Positions 12,485 to 24,078 are shown, counted from the stretch's first letter. The stretch: DNA of 64,000 nucleotides from Littorina saxatilis (GCF_037325665.1 NC_090250.1:36824348-36888347); one strand, 5' to 3'. The notes: a model not told the origin generated them from the letters alone. Numbers and translations are program-made.

Positions 12485-13481
12485 AGGCACAGTAAGCCTC
12501 CCGTAAACCATCACAGATACGGTCAGGCTTTTACACACAGTACAAACACCCTTTCATTTAAACACTCACCGATTGAGAACATCCTAGGTGCTCTCCGTAA
12601 AGAGCGAACAATTTTCAAAGAATTTTTTTTTGCGTGGTTTATCTTGCCCCTGAGCCATCGTGAACCCGTGTGATCCAGTTTCCCTTTTTCACAATGTAGT
12701 CGTCAGTTAGTCATTTGAATGCGACTCGATGTCAGCTTATCTACAATAGCACGTTTTTATGCACGAAACAAACGGCTGTGGTTCACAAGAACTCTAGCGA
12801 TGGCTTTTGACTGTTGAGAGGAACGGCGATATGCCGCATAAACCGTCGTCTGCTACGACCCTTGCGTGACCCTGCTTCCGGGCTTTTCTTTTTTCAAACT
12901 TTCACAACTTCGAATTGCACTGATCTTGTCTTGATGAAAACACGCTGTCAATTTATTATTTAGATTTTAAAAGTTAGGTCTAGCGCAAAAACGCACCACG
13001 GTCCAAAAACTTTCTGATTATCATCGATCCACGGCTATCGCCAGTTTAAGGGAAGTAACTCATTTTTGACCTGAGTTCAGGATGGGTCCAAAAAGTGTTC
13101 GAGACAATCTGCAAAATTAATTCTTTAAAAATTGCTCGCTCTTTACGTAGGGCACCTAGGATGTTCCCGTTTGGTGAGCGTTCAAATGGAAGGGTGTTTG
13201 TACTGTGTGTAAAAGCCTGACAGTATCTGTGATGGTTTACGGGAGGCTTACTGTCCGGGCGTGATTTCCGGGATATTCATAACAGCCGTCCAGCACCAAA
13301 ACGAGGCGCCATTGTTGTAAAGGGCCAAGTCCACGAAAATAAATTCTTTGAAAATTTCTCACGCTCGACAGAAAGCAGCCAGGATGTTCCCGTTCGGTGA
13401 GCGTTTAAATGGAAGTATGCTTGTACTGTATGTAGACGCTCGGGGAGCTCTGTGATGGTTTACGGGAGGCTTACTGTGCCT
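12485..13481. mobile_element. Fold-back DNA transposon, TTAA-flanked
   Basis: The 997-bp element starts AGGCACAGTAAGCCTCCCG, ends CGGGAGGCTTACTGTGCCT, and is flanked by TTAA at 12481-12484 and 13482-13485. The inverted arms extend about 110 bp. A third, degenerate copy of the right arm ends near 13254, so the right end is duplicated. TTAA duplication fits piggyBac or Kolobok. No transposase frame is seen. Confidence 0.75.
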
Positions 13482-14317
13482 TTAAGTGTAATAGATACTA
13501 TCTTGGAAGAAGCAACACAAAACATCCTTAGAACCACTGTGCACCAAAGACAATTAGGATAAGGATAGCTTCGAGTGGGAGCGGGGACTGATTTCACCTC
13601 AAAATCCCATATATATGTGGGCAAGACGATGACTGCCCCCCCCCCCTCCCCCCCCCTCAATCACATCAGATCTGTCAATAATTTGAATGTCTTTGCCAAG
13701 AAGTTTTACAATGCCGGCATATTTGTATTGGATCGAACGCCGTTAAGATCTCGTGAAAACAAACTCGAGAGACACGTTCGTGTAACCAAGACAGGAATTA
13801 GTGAGTTTATTAACTGAGGTCATGCATTCCTTGTGCCAAACTTTGTTTGACGTTTTGTTTTGTTGTTTGAAATGTGTTTATTGGCCGGGTGGTTGTTTTG
13901 CTGGTTGGTTCCATTTTGTGAGGAGGAGAAAAATTGTTGTGTGACGTCAATGTTGGTATATAATATACCAATATTTGCCTGAGTGATTTGTCATGGACCG
14001 AGGAGGGGCGTATATGTCTTCTTATGTAGGTGTTTGTGTGTGTGGTGGGGGGAGGGGGGGGGGGGGGAGGGGGGGATGAATCTAAAAAAAATAGTCAACA
14101 ATGTAGTTTTTATTTTTGTAGGTATTCACTTTTATTTGTTTTTCTTGGTTTGGCTGTTGATTTTTTTGTATCATTACAAAGCGTCTTTGCCTCTTTTTTC
14201 CCGTGTCTATTTTAATGGGGGAAGGGGGGTGCAGATTCCCTCAAACTGATGTACAGGACCTACATGTGTTGCCATAGCATACACTCAAGCGACGGTAATT
14301 AATGTATTCACTATAAA

Positions 14318-14530
14318 ATCCAAAAACAAAGAGACTGCCAACGTTCCAAAATTCAGAATCAAAAAACAAGAAAGGTAGGTTTTCGAACGTTTGTTATTGA
14401 CAAAACAATACATTCACAGATATTTCGACCCAACGGTCTTTTACTGGAGTGAACAAACAAACAAATATTCACACAAAACTTATCTTGATAGAATCAGTTT
14501 TCGCCCACTGGTCAGGAAGCCGAGCCAATG
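14318..14530 (+). repeat. Dispersed repeat shared with 21.8-22.2 kb
   Basis: The stretch from AATCCAAAAACAAAGAGACT through ATTTCGACCCAACGGTCTTT and a TTTTCGCCC segment recurs at 21836-22030. The general look (poly-purine start, then a TTCGACCCAACGG box) made me think of Penelope-like terminal repeats, but I cannot establish that. Confidence 0.5.
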
Positions 14531-15214
14531 AATGTATTCACTATAGTCTTCCCCTCTACCTTCCTTGACATTCATTCATCAATTTTATCTATTTATTCAT
14601 TTGATTTAATTATTTGTTTGTTTATCTATTGCTCTTTTTATTTATTTATTTATGTATTCATTGTTTCTTTGGTGGGTTTTTTTTCCACCAGAGACCTTAA
14701 AAGGGGTAACACACACTCTACTTTACAATACTTACGTTGAACGTTTTGTTGACGTAAGTGTACATGTACCATTAATACATGTAACCCAATAGTGTCGGTC
14801 ATTTTTGTTCTGGTGGTCTAAACAAAGCGAGTCAAGGGTTCATCAAACAATACATCGTCAGGGTGTGAGTTTCGCCACACTGACTGCTCCAACGATAGCA
14901 GTTGAACAGTACCACAGGAACTCGAAGCGCAATGCGGTTTCTATAAGGGACTGAGCTGAATGTATCGGATTATCGACGCAAGCCCGTCTGCTTTCCCGGT
15001 AAAAAATCAAAACACTGAATATACGATGAAGACAACAAAGACGAAAGAGTTTGCAATATTAAACAAACAAACAAAACCACACAAAAACACCCCTGCAACA
15101 GTTCGATGGTATCAGTGTAATTGTGTGTACTTTAGATAACTCATCTGTGGAAAGGACGGAGAAGGAGATGGGGCCGGGTAGGGGATGATACATGTATTAA
15201 GACAAAGGTGCTAG

Positions 15215-15249
15215 TGTGTGTGTGTATGTGTGTGTGTGTGTGCGTGTGT

Positions 15250-15296
<47 letters not shown>

Positions 15297-15297
15297 G
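15215..15297. repeat. (GT)n microsatellite
   Basis: GT-rich run followed by TCTG/TGTC repeats to about 15330. The cysteine/valine-rich open frames here are translation of the repeat. Confidence 0.95.
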
Positions 15298-16359
15298 GCA
15301 TGCCTGTCTGTCTGTCTGCCTGTCTTTGTGCATATGTGTCGGTGTGTATTTGTCCGCTTGTCCGTCTGCCTGTGTGTCTATACGTATATGTATGTGAATG
15401 TGTGTTTTGTTGCTAACGAGACTCCTTGAAGTTGGAACACACAATGAACCACTTAGGGACCTTTTAAAAGAGTTTGCAGACGTTACGTCATACCAAGACC
15501 GCCTTGGTGACCACAAAGCCATTACGCTTGCAGCTAAAGCGCTGTGATATTGATATTCACTTAAATCACCTATACTCTCTCAACGATTTGTCTATTGCGT
15601 CTATTTTTTAAAGCTCACTGTTACTCTTTGTGTTTTCTTGGGCTAAAGCAGAACGACAATCACGTGCTTTGCGTTACCAACGAGAACTATAGACGGGGTG
15701 ACAAATTAAGCTAACGGGGTTATAAAGAATGAATAGTGTGTTTTAATGTTTTGAAATACTTGTTCTCCAGTTCACAGGACTCAGAGACTGATCATGCAAA
15801 ATAGGAAACCCAAATAACAATATAGATAACCGCCTTTAGATGTAGAGACCAATGCACCAACATTCACAGAAAGAGAGTGAATAATCGGACACTAAATGCT
15901 GTCTGCTATTTTACCCCCACTCAAGTTACGGGGGGTTAACTCCCTCCATCCCCATGCACCTCCTTTTATTTTTATTGATTCATTTTTGGTCACCAAACAA
16001 AAAGTTACTTTATACAATACTTAAAAAAAAAAGTATTATTAGTTTATTAGTCCAAAGTCCTGTGGATCGATACCGACTAGCGGTCGCACATCAACTGACC
16101 AGCGCGAGGGCAATCATCCGGGACGCTGATCCAATCAGGCATGACCGTCACTGATTCTATTACTGACGTCCTGACCGCCTCCCGGGTACTAATCCTAGAA
16201 TGTCAAGCCTAGCCAACGGGGGTACGGTCAGCTAAAGTAAGACTGACACAATCGATCCCCAGTCAAACTCAATCATTGTTACAGTGTCACGCAAAGCCTT
16301 TGGCCATGGTCAGTGTGTACGTATCATACCTTGAGCTGAGGACACGGTAGACGGCACAG

Positions 16360-17960
16360 ACTTCAGGCTCATTTTCTGCGAAAGTTGACCTTTGGCTGTC
16401 ATTTCTTTTTTCTCATCAATTTGAAACTTTTTGGTACAGCTGCCAACCGTTACGTTTGACGTTAGGTGAAAAGCATGCATAATTAGTGTGCTGTGTGTGA
16501 GTCGCTACGGTAAGCAGACTGTCCGCTGTGTCAGATCGCACCGGCCGTGCCGACGTGCTGTAGAAGGTAAAAGAGTTCTCTTTCCTTTGTGGTCGTTTTT
16601 AGCCTATAATTTGTTTCTCTCATCAATTTAAAACTTCTGGGATGCTGCGGACAAGCACCACAGACACCGGCTCGGTCAAAGGAGCCTAAATTACTGTGCC
16701 GCGTGTGAGTCGCTACGGTGCTACGGTGCACTAGAAGGTAAAACAGGTAACAACTGTCATTTCTTTTCTCGTTTATTACTGAAATTCTTTTTTGTAGCTC
16801 GCCAACACTTCTGACGTTCGAAGTAAAGGAACCTGTAATTATACATATATAGTTCCGCGTGTGTTCATGGTCTGTACTTTGTAAGCCTATCACATCATGC
16901 CGGGGAAGTTCTCGGGAAGGTTTTGAGCCCATCATTTCTTGTCTCATTACTGATTTGAAACTTCTTGCAACCATTTCAGATCTGATGTTTGGGTAAAGGA
17001 GCATAATTATTGCGCACGGTCAGTGGTCAGCATCGCACCGTGTCGACGTAATAAAAAACAGCAATGTTTCTTCTTCTGTCGGTTTTTAACCCACCATTTG
17101 TTTTCTCGTTAGTTCCGGGGGCTGTTTGGTAGCCGGTGTAACACGAGAAAATTACTCCCACGAGATTTTTACTCCGGAGTAAACATTTCGTACGAAAAAG
17201 TTACTCCCTTTACGAAAAAGCACTCCCCCATTGCACGAGAAAATTACTCCCCAAAAAAGGTGAGTTCCGAGTAAACATTTCGTACAAAAATGTTACTCCC
17301 CTGACGAATAAATAACGAATAAATTACTTCACCCCAACACGAGCAATTCAACTTCCCATGCCAGGTGTACGAAATTTTTACTCCCTTGTCCCCTGTTAGT
17401 CTTGGTGGTGGAAGGGGTGGAAGGAGGGTAGCGCGACATTCGTTTGCGCGAGATCACTTATTGGTATTACTCCCTTCGCCCGGATCCCATTTTTGCGTAC
17501 GAGATTTTTACAGGAAGTAAAGAAAATGGGGAGTAAAAATTTCGTGGAGGGAGTAATTTTTTCGTGCCTTGGGGAGTTCTTTTCTCGTACGAAAAGTGTA
17601 CTCAGAGTAAGAATTTCGTACGAAATGTTTATTCCGGAGTAAAAATCTTGTGGGAGTAATTTTCTCGTGTTACACCGGCGGCAACCTCTGACGGTCATAA
17701 AACTAAAGCTCATAATTTGAAACATCTTGCAACCACTTCAAATGTGTGTTTTGGGGCAAAGGGGGCACGATCAGTGGTCTGTATCACACTGTGCCGACGT
17801 GCTGGAACTGAAAAAATAAAACAGCTCTGATTCTTCTTCAGTCGGTTTAATTTTCTGCTTTCATTTTTTTTTTTTCTCGTTAGTTTGAAGCTGTTTTGGT
17901 AGCCGTCGACAACCTGGGACAGTCATACGACGAAAGCTTATAACAATCGTACGTGTGTTT
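16360..17960 (+). repeat. Diverged tandem array, about 200-bp period
   Basis: Roughly six units repeat the same succession of short blocks: a T-rich stretch with CTCGTTA or CTCATCA, then TTGAAACTTCTTG-like, then a C-rich AACCTCTGACG-like block, GGAGCATAATTA, then GTGCCGACGTGCTG and AAAACAG. Copies are strongly diverged. One unit is split by the MITE at 17137-17674. No coding or RNA-gene signal is evident. Confidence 0.6.
17137..17674. mobile_element. Palindromic MITE with CCGG duplications, copy 1
   Basis: The ends are TGTAACACGAGAAAATTACT and its complement, with about 65 bp of near-perfect inverted repeat. The interior is built of many degenerate ACGA...TTACTCC motifs on both arms. CCGG flanks it at 17133-17136 and 17675-17678. 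A neighbouring repeat unit has GTAGCCGTCGACAACC where this one would read GTAGCCGGCGGCAACC without the insert, supporting CCGG as a 4-bp target duplication. TGT...ACA ends with a 4-bp duplication recall Ginger-type transposons. Confidence 0.7.
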
Positions 17961-18114
17961 GTGAATGAAAGTCGTGGACAGGAGTCGGTGACGGCTATGA
18001 CGATAGGGCAGCGGGTGTCGGCGAGTGATATGAGCAATTAGTTGTTCAAAGGGCCAGTCAAGTGTTCAGCAAATAGGCCTCTTTAGAAACTCCGGACAGA
18101 GGCTAACAGTGTGT

Positions 18115-18311
18115 ACAGCAGTACCCCATTTTAAGACCCCTCGTTTAAAGACTATCCAACCCCGCCCTCCCCCGCTGTGGAGACACTGGTTTTCACAAGT
18201 TTTGTTCTGTTGTCAATGATGTTTGTGAATGTACCTCTATATTTAGACTCCCTCTTTACAAGTACCCAATTCTCACGGATTTTTGGAGGCCTTAACTGAA
18301 GGGTTCTACTG
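18115..18311. mobile_element. Diverged Tc1/mariner-like MITE
   Basis: The left end CAGCAGTACCCCATTTTAAG and right end GAAGGGTTCTACTG form imperfect inverted repeats and match the element at 9902-10081. Confidence 0.45.
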
Positions 18312-18524
18312 TTACAGTCATTGCTACGGTCACATTCCTCGGGGTGAACTATTGATTATATTTCCCAGGACTGAAGACGTTCAGTTCTAAGAGGAAAATC
18401 TAGAACCGTACATAGCTGGAGATGTCGGTGTGAGAATTGTTGTGAGAAAAAAATCCCAGAGATCTATTACATGTAGTGTGCTTGAATCCAATAAGAACAA
18501 GAAATTCCTACGAGGTAGGAATAA

Positions 18525-18834
18525 CACCCCCGTCAAAGGGAAATAACCTTCTCAGTTGGTGGCAGTGACTGAGTGAGAATGGTTATTTCCCTTTGACCAT
18601 GAAGATGTCCCTCTATAAGTCCTTGTATAATTTTAATCCACCAATAACTCCCTAACCGTGTGTTTGACTGGTCCCAATTTTTGTAAGGACCGTCTCAGGA
18701 ATGTATAGAACCTGTTCACCAAGTTTGGTGACGATCGGTCCGTTCATTCTTGAGATCTATATGCGAACACAAACAAACAAACAAACAAACAAACACATCG
18801 AGCGAAACCTATACACACCCCTATACCGGGGGTG
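18525..18834. mobile_element. Short DNA transposon, TAA-flanked
   Basis: The ends are CACCCCCGTC and ACCGGGGGTG, with TAA on both sides (18522-18524, 18835-18837). A CAAA tetranucleotide run occurs near the right end. The TAA duplication fits PIF/Harbinger. No coding capacity is seen. Confidence 0.5.
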
Positions 18835-19383
18835 TAATAACGAGTACACTTTAATAGGTGCTGATAAGGACTCAATTGTTAGAACTATCTCGTCATCTTT
18901 GATATTGAAAGACTAATTATACATTTTATCTTTCTACATGCAGACGAAACCTCTCTACAGTTTAAATGTATGGAGTATCAGGGGCTTTGTTGGTGCTTTC
19001 AGATGACGCAGGTGGCGTCATACAATTTGGTCTTACTTGCACAGTGTCCACCTTGGCAGAATAAAACGTGAATCACCTCTAAGACTGGTTTGTGATACGC
19101 ATTGTCATCGTGATCAAATAAGACTTGCACCCCCAAAGTCTTCATATATCACGGCTCTTGAACTCTCTTTGACAAAGAGGCGTGATGAAAAAGTGTCGCA
19201 AAATGAACTCCGCGGGGATTTGTGGACTGTGTGTGTTTTCACTGGATGTCACATCGTGTGTATGAGGACGTTTTCAGCTAAAGACGGAAATACAGGTAGG
19301 CATCTTTCTCTCTCTTTTTCTATACATCTCTGGATTTATCTGGCTGTCTGTGTGTTTGTCTTTTTATCTTTGTGTGTGTATGT

Positions 19384-19494
19384 GTGTGTGTGTGTGTGTG
19401 TGGGGGCGGGCGGGCGTGTGTGCTCGCAGTGTGTGTGTGTGTGGGTGGGCGGGCGGGCGTGCCTGCTCGCAGTGTGTGTGTGTGTGTGTGTGTG
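19384..19494. repeat. GT/GGGC compound microsatellite
   Basis: GT runs alternate with GGGC-rich segments. The long open frames across 19037-19671 are translations of this and show no domain. Confidence 0.85.
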
Positions 19495-19560
19495 TTTTCC
19501 TACCCTCTCAGCCTACTGCCCTCACCCACCTCTTCCTGTCCCTACACTGACCTCCTTTTT

Positions 19561-20435
19561 ATATTTAGTCAAGTTTTGACTAAATATTTTAACATCGAAG
19601 GGGAATCGAAACGAGGGTATGGTGTATGTGTGTCTGTCTGTCTGTCTGTGCGTGTGTGTGTGTGTGTGTAGAGCGATTCAGACTAAACTACTGGACCGAT
19701 CTTTATGAAATTTGACATGAGAGTTCCTGGGTATGAAATCCCCGAACGTTTTTTTTCGTTTTTTTGATAAATGTCTTTGATGACGTCATATCCGGCTTTT
19801 CGTGAAAGTTGAGGCGGCACTGTCACGCCCTCATTTTTCAACCAAATTGGTTGAAATTTTGGTCAAGTAATCTTCGACGAAGCCCGGACTTCGGTATTGC
19901 ATTTCAGCTTGGTGGCTTAAAAATTAATTAATGACTTTGGTCATTAAAAATCTGAAAATTGTAAAAAAAAAAATAAAAATTTATAAAACGATCCAAATTT
20001 ACGTTTATCTTATTCTCCATCATTTGCTGATTCCAAAAACATATAAATATGTTATATTCGGATTAAAAACAAGCTCTGAAAATTAAATATCTAAAAATTA
20101 TTATCAAATTTTTTTTTCGTAATCGTTTTAAAAACACTTTCATCTTATTCCTTGTCGGTTCCTGATTCCAAAAACATATAGATATGATATGTTTGGATTA
20201 AAAACACGCTCAGAAAGTTAAAACGAAGAGAGTTACAGAAAAGCGTGCTATCCTTCTCAGCGCAACGAATATCCCGCTCTTCTTGTCAATTCCACGGGCA
20301 CTGCCTTTGCCACGGGCGGTGGAGTGACGATGCTACGAGTATACGGTCTTCCTGCGTTGCGTTGCGTTCAGTTTCATTCTGTGAGTTCGACAGCTACTTG
20401 ACTAAATATTGTATTTTCGCCTTACGCGACTTGTT
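19561..20435 (+). mobile_element. Helentron-like 0.85-kb element, copy 1
   Basis: It begins with a palindrome (ATATTTAGTCAAG...TTGACTAAATAT) after a run of T. An internal GT run is followed by AGAGCGATTCAGACTAAAC. Near the right end comes an inverted copy of the start (CTTGACTAAAT), then a TCGC-CTTAC-GCGA hairpin and the end CTTGTT. No coding frame is present. Copy 2 follows without spacer. Confidence 0.75.
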
Positions 20436-21260
20436 ACATTTAGTCAAGTTTTGACTAAATGTTTTAACATAGAGGGGGAATCGAGACGAGGGTCGTGGTG
20501 TATGTGTGTGTGTGTGTAGAGCGATTCAGAGTAAACTACTGGACCGATCTTTATGAAATTTTACATGAGAGTTCCTGGGTATGATATCCCCAGACAATTT
20601 TTTTTCATTTTTTTGATAAATGTCTTTGATGACGTCATATCCGCCTTTTTGTAAAAGTTGAGGCGGCACTGTCACACCCTCATTTTTCAATCAAATTGAT
20701 TGACATTTTGGCAAAGCAATCTTGGGCGAAAGCCGGATTTCGGTATTGCATTTCAGCTTGGAGGCTTAAAAATTAATTAATGACTTTGGTAATTAAAAAT
20801 CTAAAAATTGGAATTAATTTTTTTTTTAAACGATCAAAATTTACGTTCATCTTATTTTTCAGCATTTTCTGATTCCAAAAACATATAAATATGTTATATT
20901 CGGATTAAAAACAAGCTCTGAAAATTAAAAATATAAAAATTATGATTAAAATTAAATTTCCGAAATCGATTTAAAAACAATTTCATCTTATTCCTTGTCG
21001 GTTCCTGATTCCAAAAACATATAGATATGATATGTTTGGATTAAAAACACACTCAGAAAGTTAAAACGAAGAGAGGTACAGAAAAGCGTGCTATGCAGCA
21101 CAGCGCAACCACTACCGCGCTAAACAGGCTCGTCGATTTCACTGCGTTTTGCACGATCGGCGGACTACGGTCATTGTGAAAAAAATACAGTGTCTTCAGT
21201 TTCATTCTGTGAGTTCCACAGCTTGACTAAATGTAGTAATTTCGCCTTACGCGACTTGTT
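20436..21260 (+). mobile_element. Helentron-like 0.85-kb element, copy 2
   Basis: It has the same ends as copy 1 and joins it head to tail at 20435/20436. Internal sequence differs enough to show these are not a very recent duplication. Confidence 0.75.
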
Positions 21261-21836
21261 TTCGTATTGAAAATCAGCCGGAGGATACATGCAATGGTGA
21301 TTCAATGTACCGTACCAGAACTTTTGCATAATTCTTGGCAGACGGTCCACGTTTTACGTGTCTCAAAAGTAAGACCAACAGATTGACAAATCCTCAGGAA
21401 TAATCCATCAACCCTGTTACCTCGCAGGCCGTGTCGCCTCATACTATGAGTCATAGAACTTGAGCTTACGTAAGCAATTTAAAGTGAGACAGAACCAGCC
21501 TTGAGTTCTAGCGAAGCCAAAACAAAGTACATTGTTTTAGCCAACCAAGTCGCAAAAGTGGCCTGCTCACTTTGCCAAACCATAAGCACTCTGTCTTTTT
21601 TCATTTAATCTCTCGCACAGGAGGTTGTATCAAAGTGCCGGTCGGTTGAATTACCCTACTCCTTTTGGCCTTACTGTAGTAGAGCTATACCATTACCACA
21701 ATCAGGCCAAAGGAGTAGGATACTTCCATCTACCGGTACTTTTATACACGCTCCTGTGATCGCTCGTTTATTTTTGAAGTCGAGGTTCAGCCTCACATCG
21801 TGGGTCAACCCTTCCTTTCTGTTTGAAAGATCAGCA

Positions 21837-22222
21837 AATCCAAAAACAAAGAGACTGCCAACGTTCCAAAATTCAGAATCAAAAAACAAGAAAGGCAAGT
21901 TGTTGGAACATTTGTTATTGACAAAACAATACGTTACAATCACAAATATATCGACCCAACGGTCTTTTTAGTGCACAGACAAACAATTAAATAACAAGAA
22001 CTTAGCTTGATGGAATTTTCGCCCGCTTGCTGGTAAACCACAAGCGAATGAATAAACATCAAGATAATAAAAATAAACAGAATGGTAAACACCAAGCTTG
22101 TCACTAAGTGTTTGTCTGTGCACTTAAAAAGACCGTTGGGTCGATATATTTGTGATTGTAACGTATTGTTTTGTCAATAACAAACGTTCCAACAACTTAC
22201 CTGTCTTGTTTTTTGATTTTGT
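21837..22222. repeat. Long inverted repeat, relative of 14.3 kb
   Basis: Arms of about 95-120 bp face each other: 21893-21990 and 22098-22200, both centred on a TCGACCCAACGGTC/GACCGTTGGGTCGA box. The spacer is about 110 bp. The left flank also matches 14318-14400. It could be two opposed terminal fragments of one retroelement family or a fold-back transposon. Confidence 0.6.
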
Positions 22223-22374
22223 GAAAAAGATCATAAGCACAATACTGTCTAGGCTGTTACAAAGGGTAAGAGCATCATTCCACAGGAACACATCGTATCA
22301 AAAGACCCCACCCTGGCTGCTTTCTACACAAAGAGTGTATTTTTTCTTGTTCATTTTGATTTTTTTTTCATTTC

Positions 22375-22540
22375 CATTTTCTTTACTTTATTTTCAAATC
22401 GCTGGGAAAGTCGGGTCGCTTTCTCCCAGTAGAAAGCTGGCAGCAAAAGATTCGCGCTACCCCGGTGTGTGCGTGTTTACTGGTGCAATCTGCCGCCTGC
22501 ACCTACGGGAGAATAACCTGGGCTTTTTCCGTGCCAATTT
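22375..22540 (-). mobile_element. Fragment of SINE family C
   Basis: Its TTTACTTTATT, GGGTCGCTT and CTCCCAGT segments match the 3' half of the SINE at 6785-7080 in the same order. The tRNA-like head is missing. Confidence 0.55.
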
Positions 22541-22554
22541 AATTAAATAATTTC

Positions 22555-22933
22555 GTGAGTGTTCTTCTGCTGCGTTTGTGGGCTGAAACTCCCACGTACA
22601 CTCGTGTTTTTTGCACGAGTGGAATTTTACGTGTATGACCGTTTTTTACCTCGCCATTTAGGCAGCCATACGCCGTTTTCGGAGGAAGCATGCTGGGTAT
22701 TTTCGTGTTTCTATAACCCACCGAACTCTGACATGGATTACAGGATCTTTTTCTTGCGCACTTGGTCTTGTGCTTGCGTGTACACACGGGGGTGTTCGGA
22801 CACCGAGGAGAGTCTGCACACAAAGTTGACTCTGAGAAATAAATCTCTCGCCGAACGTGGGGACGAACTCACGCTGACAGCGGCCAACTGGATACAAATC
22901 CAGCGCGCTACCGACTGAGCTACATCCCCGCCC
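22555..22933 (-). mobile_element. Chimeric SINE: family A head on family B body
   Basis: On the minus strand the tRNA-like head (GTAGCGCGCTGGATTTGTAT and the CGAACCTGGG-type block) is that of family A. The body (TACACGCAAGCACAAGACCA, AATGGCG) and 3' part are those of family B. The join lies near the CACCCCCGTGTGTACACGC block, which both bodies share. Confidence 0.65.
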
Positions 22934-23087
22934 TGACTGAGCTACATCCCCGCCCTGACTGAGCTACATCCCCGCCCTGACTGAGCTACATCCCCGCCCT
23001 GACTGAGCTACATCCCTGCCCTGACTGAGCTACATCCCCGCCCTGACTGAGCTACATCCCTGCCCTGACTGAGCTACATCCCCGCCC
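22912..23087 (-). repeat. 22-bp tandem array of a SINE A-box segment
   Basis: Eight units of 22 bp (TGACTGAGCTACATCCCCGC plus CC) in perfect or one-base-different tandem follow directly from the SINE head. Each unit carries TAGCTCAGT-type A-box sequence on the minus strand but no B box. Confidence 0.95.
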
Positions 23088-23844
23088 ATTTCGTGAGTGA
23101 CACCCATATCAACCTGCGAAATTAAATCAGAAAATGTAGTGTTTTGTTGTTGTTGTTGTTTTTAAGTAATCCCACTCAGCACATTTCAGATAGGCTGTAG
23201 AATGTTGGTATGTGTCCAAGTAAAATGAGGCTCTTACAAAAGTAAAAGCTTGGACGGGTCTGTGGTAGTTCTCAAAACTGTTCAGACGGGAATGAAAGTA
23301 TTTTTAAACAGTCAAGTTTAGCTAATCCGGTCGAAAACTGGAGTGACCGTATCTGTCCAAGTTTCATGTTCGTAATTCCAGCCAATCTAATTTTAGGCGC
23401 CGTAAGCCCAGCAAATCTCTAGGCCTACGGCTCTATTAGTCTAAGGTGAATCAGCGTTGCCAGTAACGGAAAATCTGGAACCTTCACTTCTGTTAAACCC
23501 GACCAAATCAAAATCTGGTTTCGAACATCTCTCCTGGACATTTACTCCGCGCAATTAACGTGCCAAACCTGATTTATAAAGCTTTATGAAGCGTATGACT
23601 GCCAGCTAGGTGGTAATTAACAGTTAATGGCAGCTTTGTGTCCAGATCATATGTCCAGAGTTTTCACCCAACTTAACACGTCAGGTGTGCTTGGCTAAAT
23701 CGCCAGAGGTATATATGTTGTTTTCGCACTGGAGGCATATCATTGTGATTCATTGTGATTGTTATTTGAGGGTGGTCATCTTGCTTCAAATATTGACAAC
23801 GATCATTGTCTGGGGTTACAAATAACAGCAGAAAAAGTAAAAGA

Positions 23845-24000
23845 AGCTGTAGTGTTGTTGGTAGTAGAAGTAGTAGTAATAGTAGTAGCAGCAGCAGTAC
23901 AAGTTGTAGTACAAGTAGTAGTAGGAGTAATAGTAGGAGGAGGAGGAGGAGGAGCAGTGATAGTGGTGGTGGTGGTTGTGATGGCGATTGTACAAGTTGC
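23845..24000. repeat. AGT/AGC/AGG trinucleotide microsatellite
   Basis: Compound trinucleotide repeats (GTAGTA, GCAGCA, GGAGGA, GGTGGT) produce homopolymer-like frames on both strands. There is no coding evidence. Confidence 0.9.
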
Positions 24001-24078
24001 AGCAACAGCTTAAATTTCCCAATCTGTTCAGTGATTTCATTTTCGTTGAAATCAGGTTTGTTCCGAGAAATGCATTTT

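Larger units (their letters stand above)
13486..16360. other. Intergenic, no gene seen
   Basis: A poly-C run (13637-13657) and a G-rich stretch (about 14044-14077, possible G-quadruplex) are present. So are a repeat shared with 21.8 kb, a GT microsatellite at 15215-15297 and otherwise unique-looking AT-rich DNA. Short frames here have no recognisable protein features. Confidence 0.5.

Noticed and set aside
13575-13817. 80-codon frame on the plus strand
   Set aside because: It includes translation of a poly-C run, has no recognisable domain and no supporting splice structure.
22934-23087. CRISPR-like repeat array
   Set aside because: Units are contiguous 22-bp tandem copies without spacers and derive from a SINE head.
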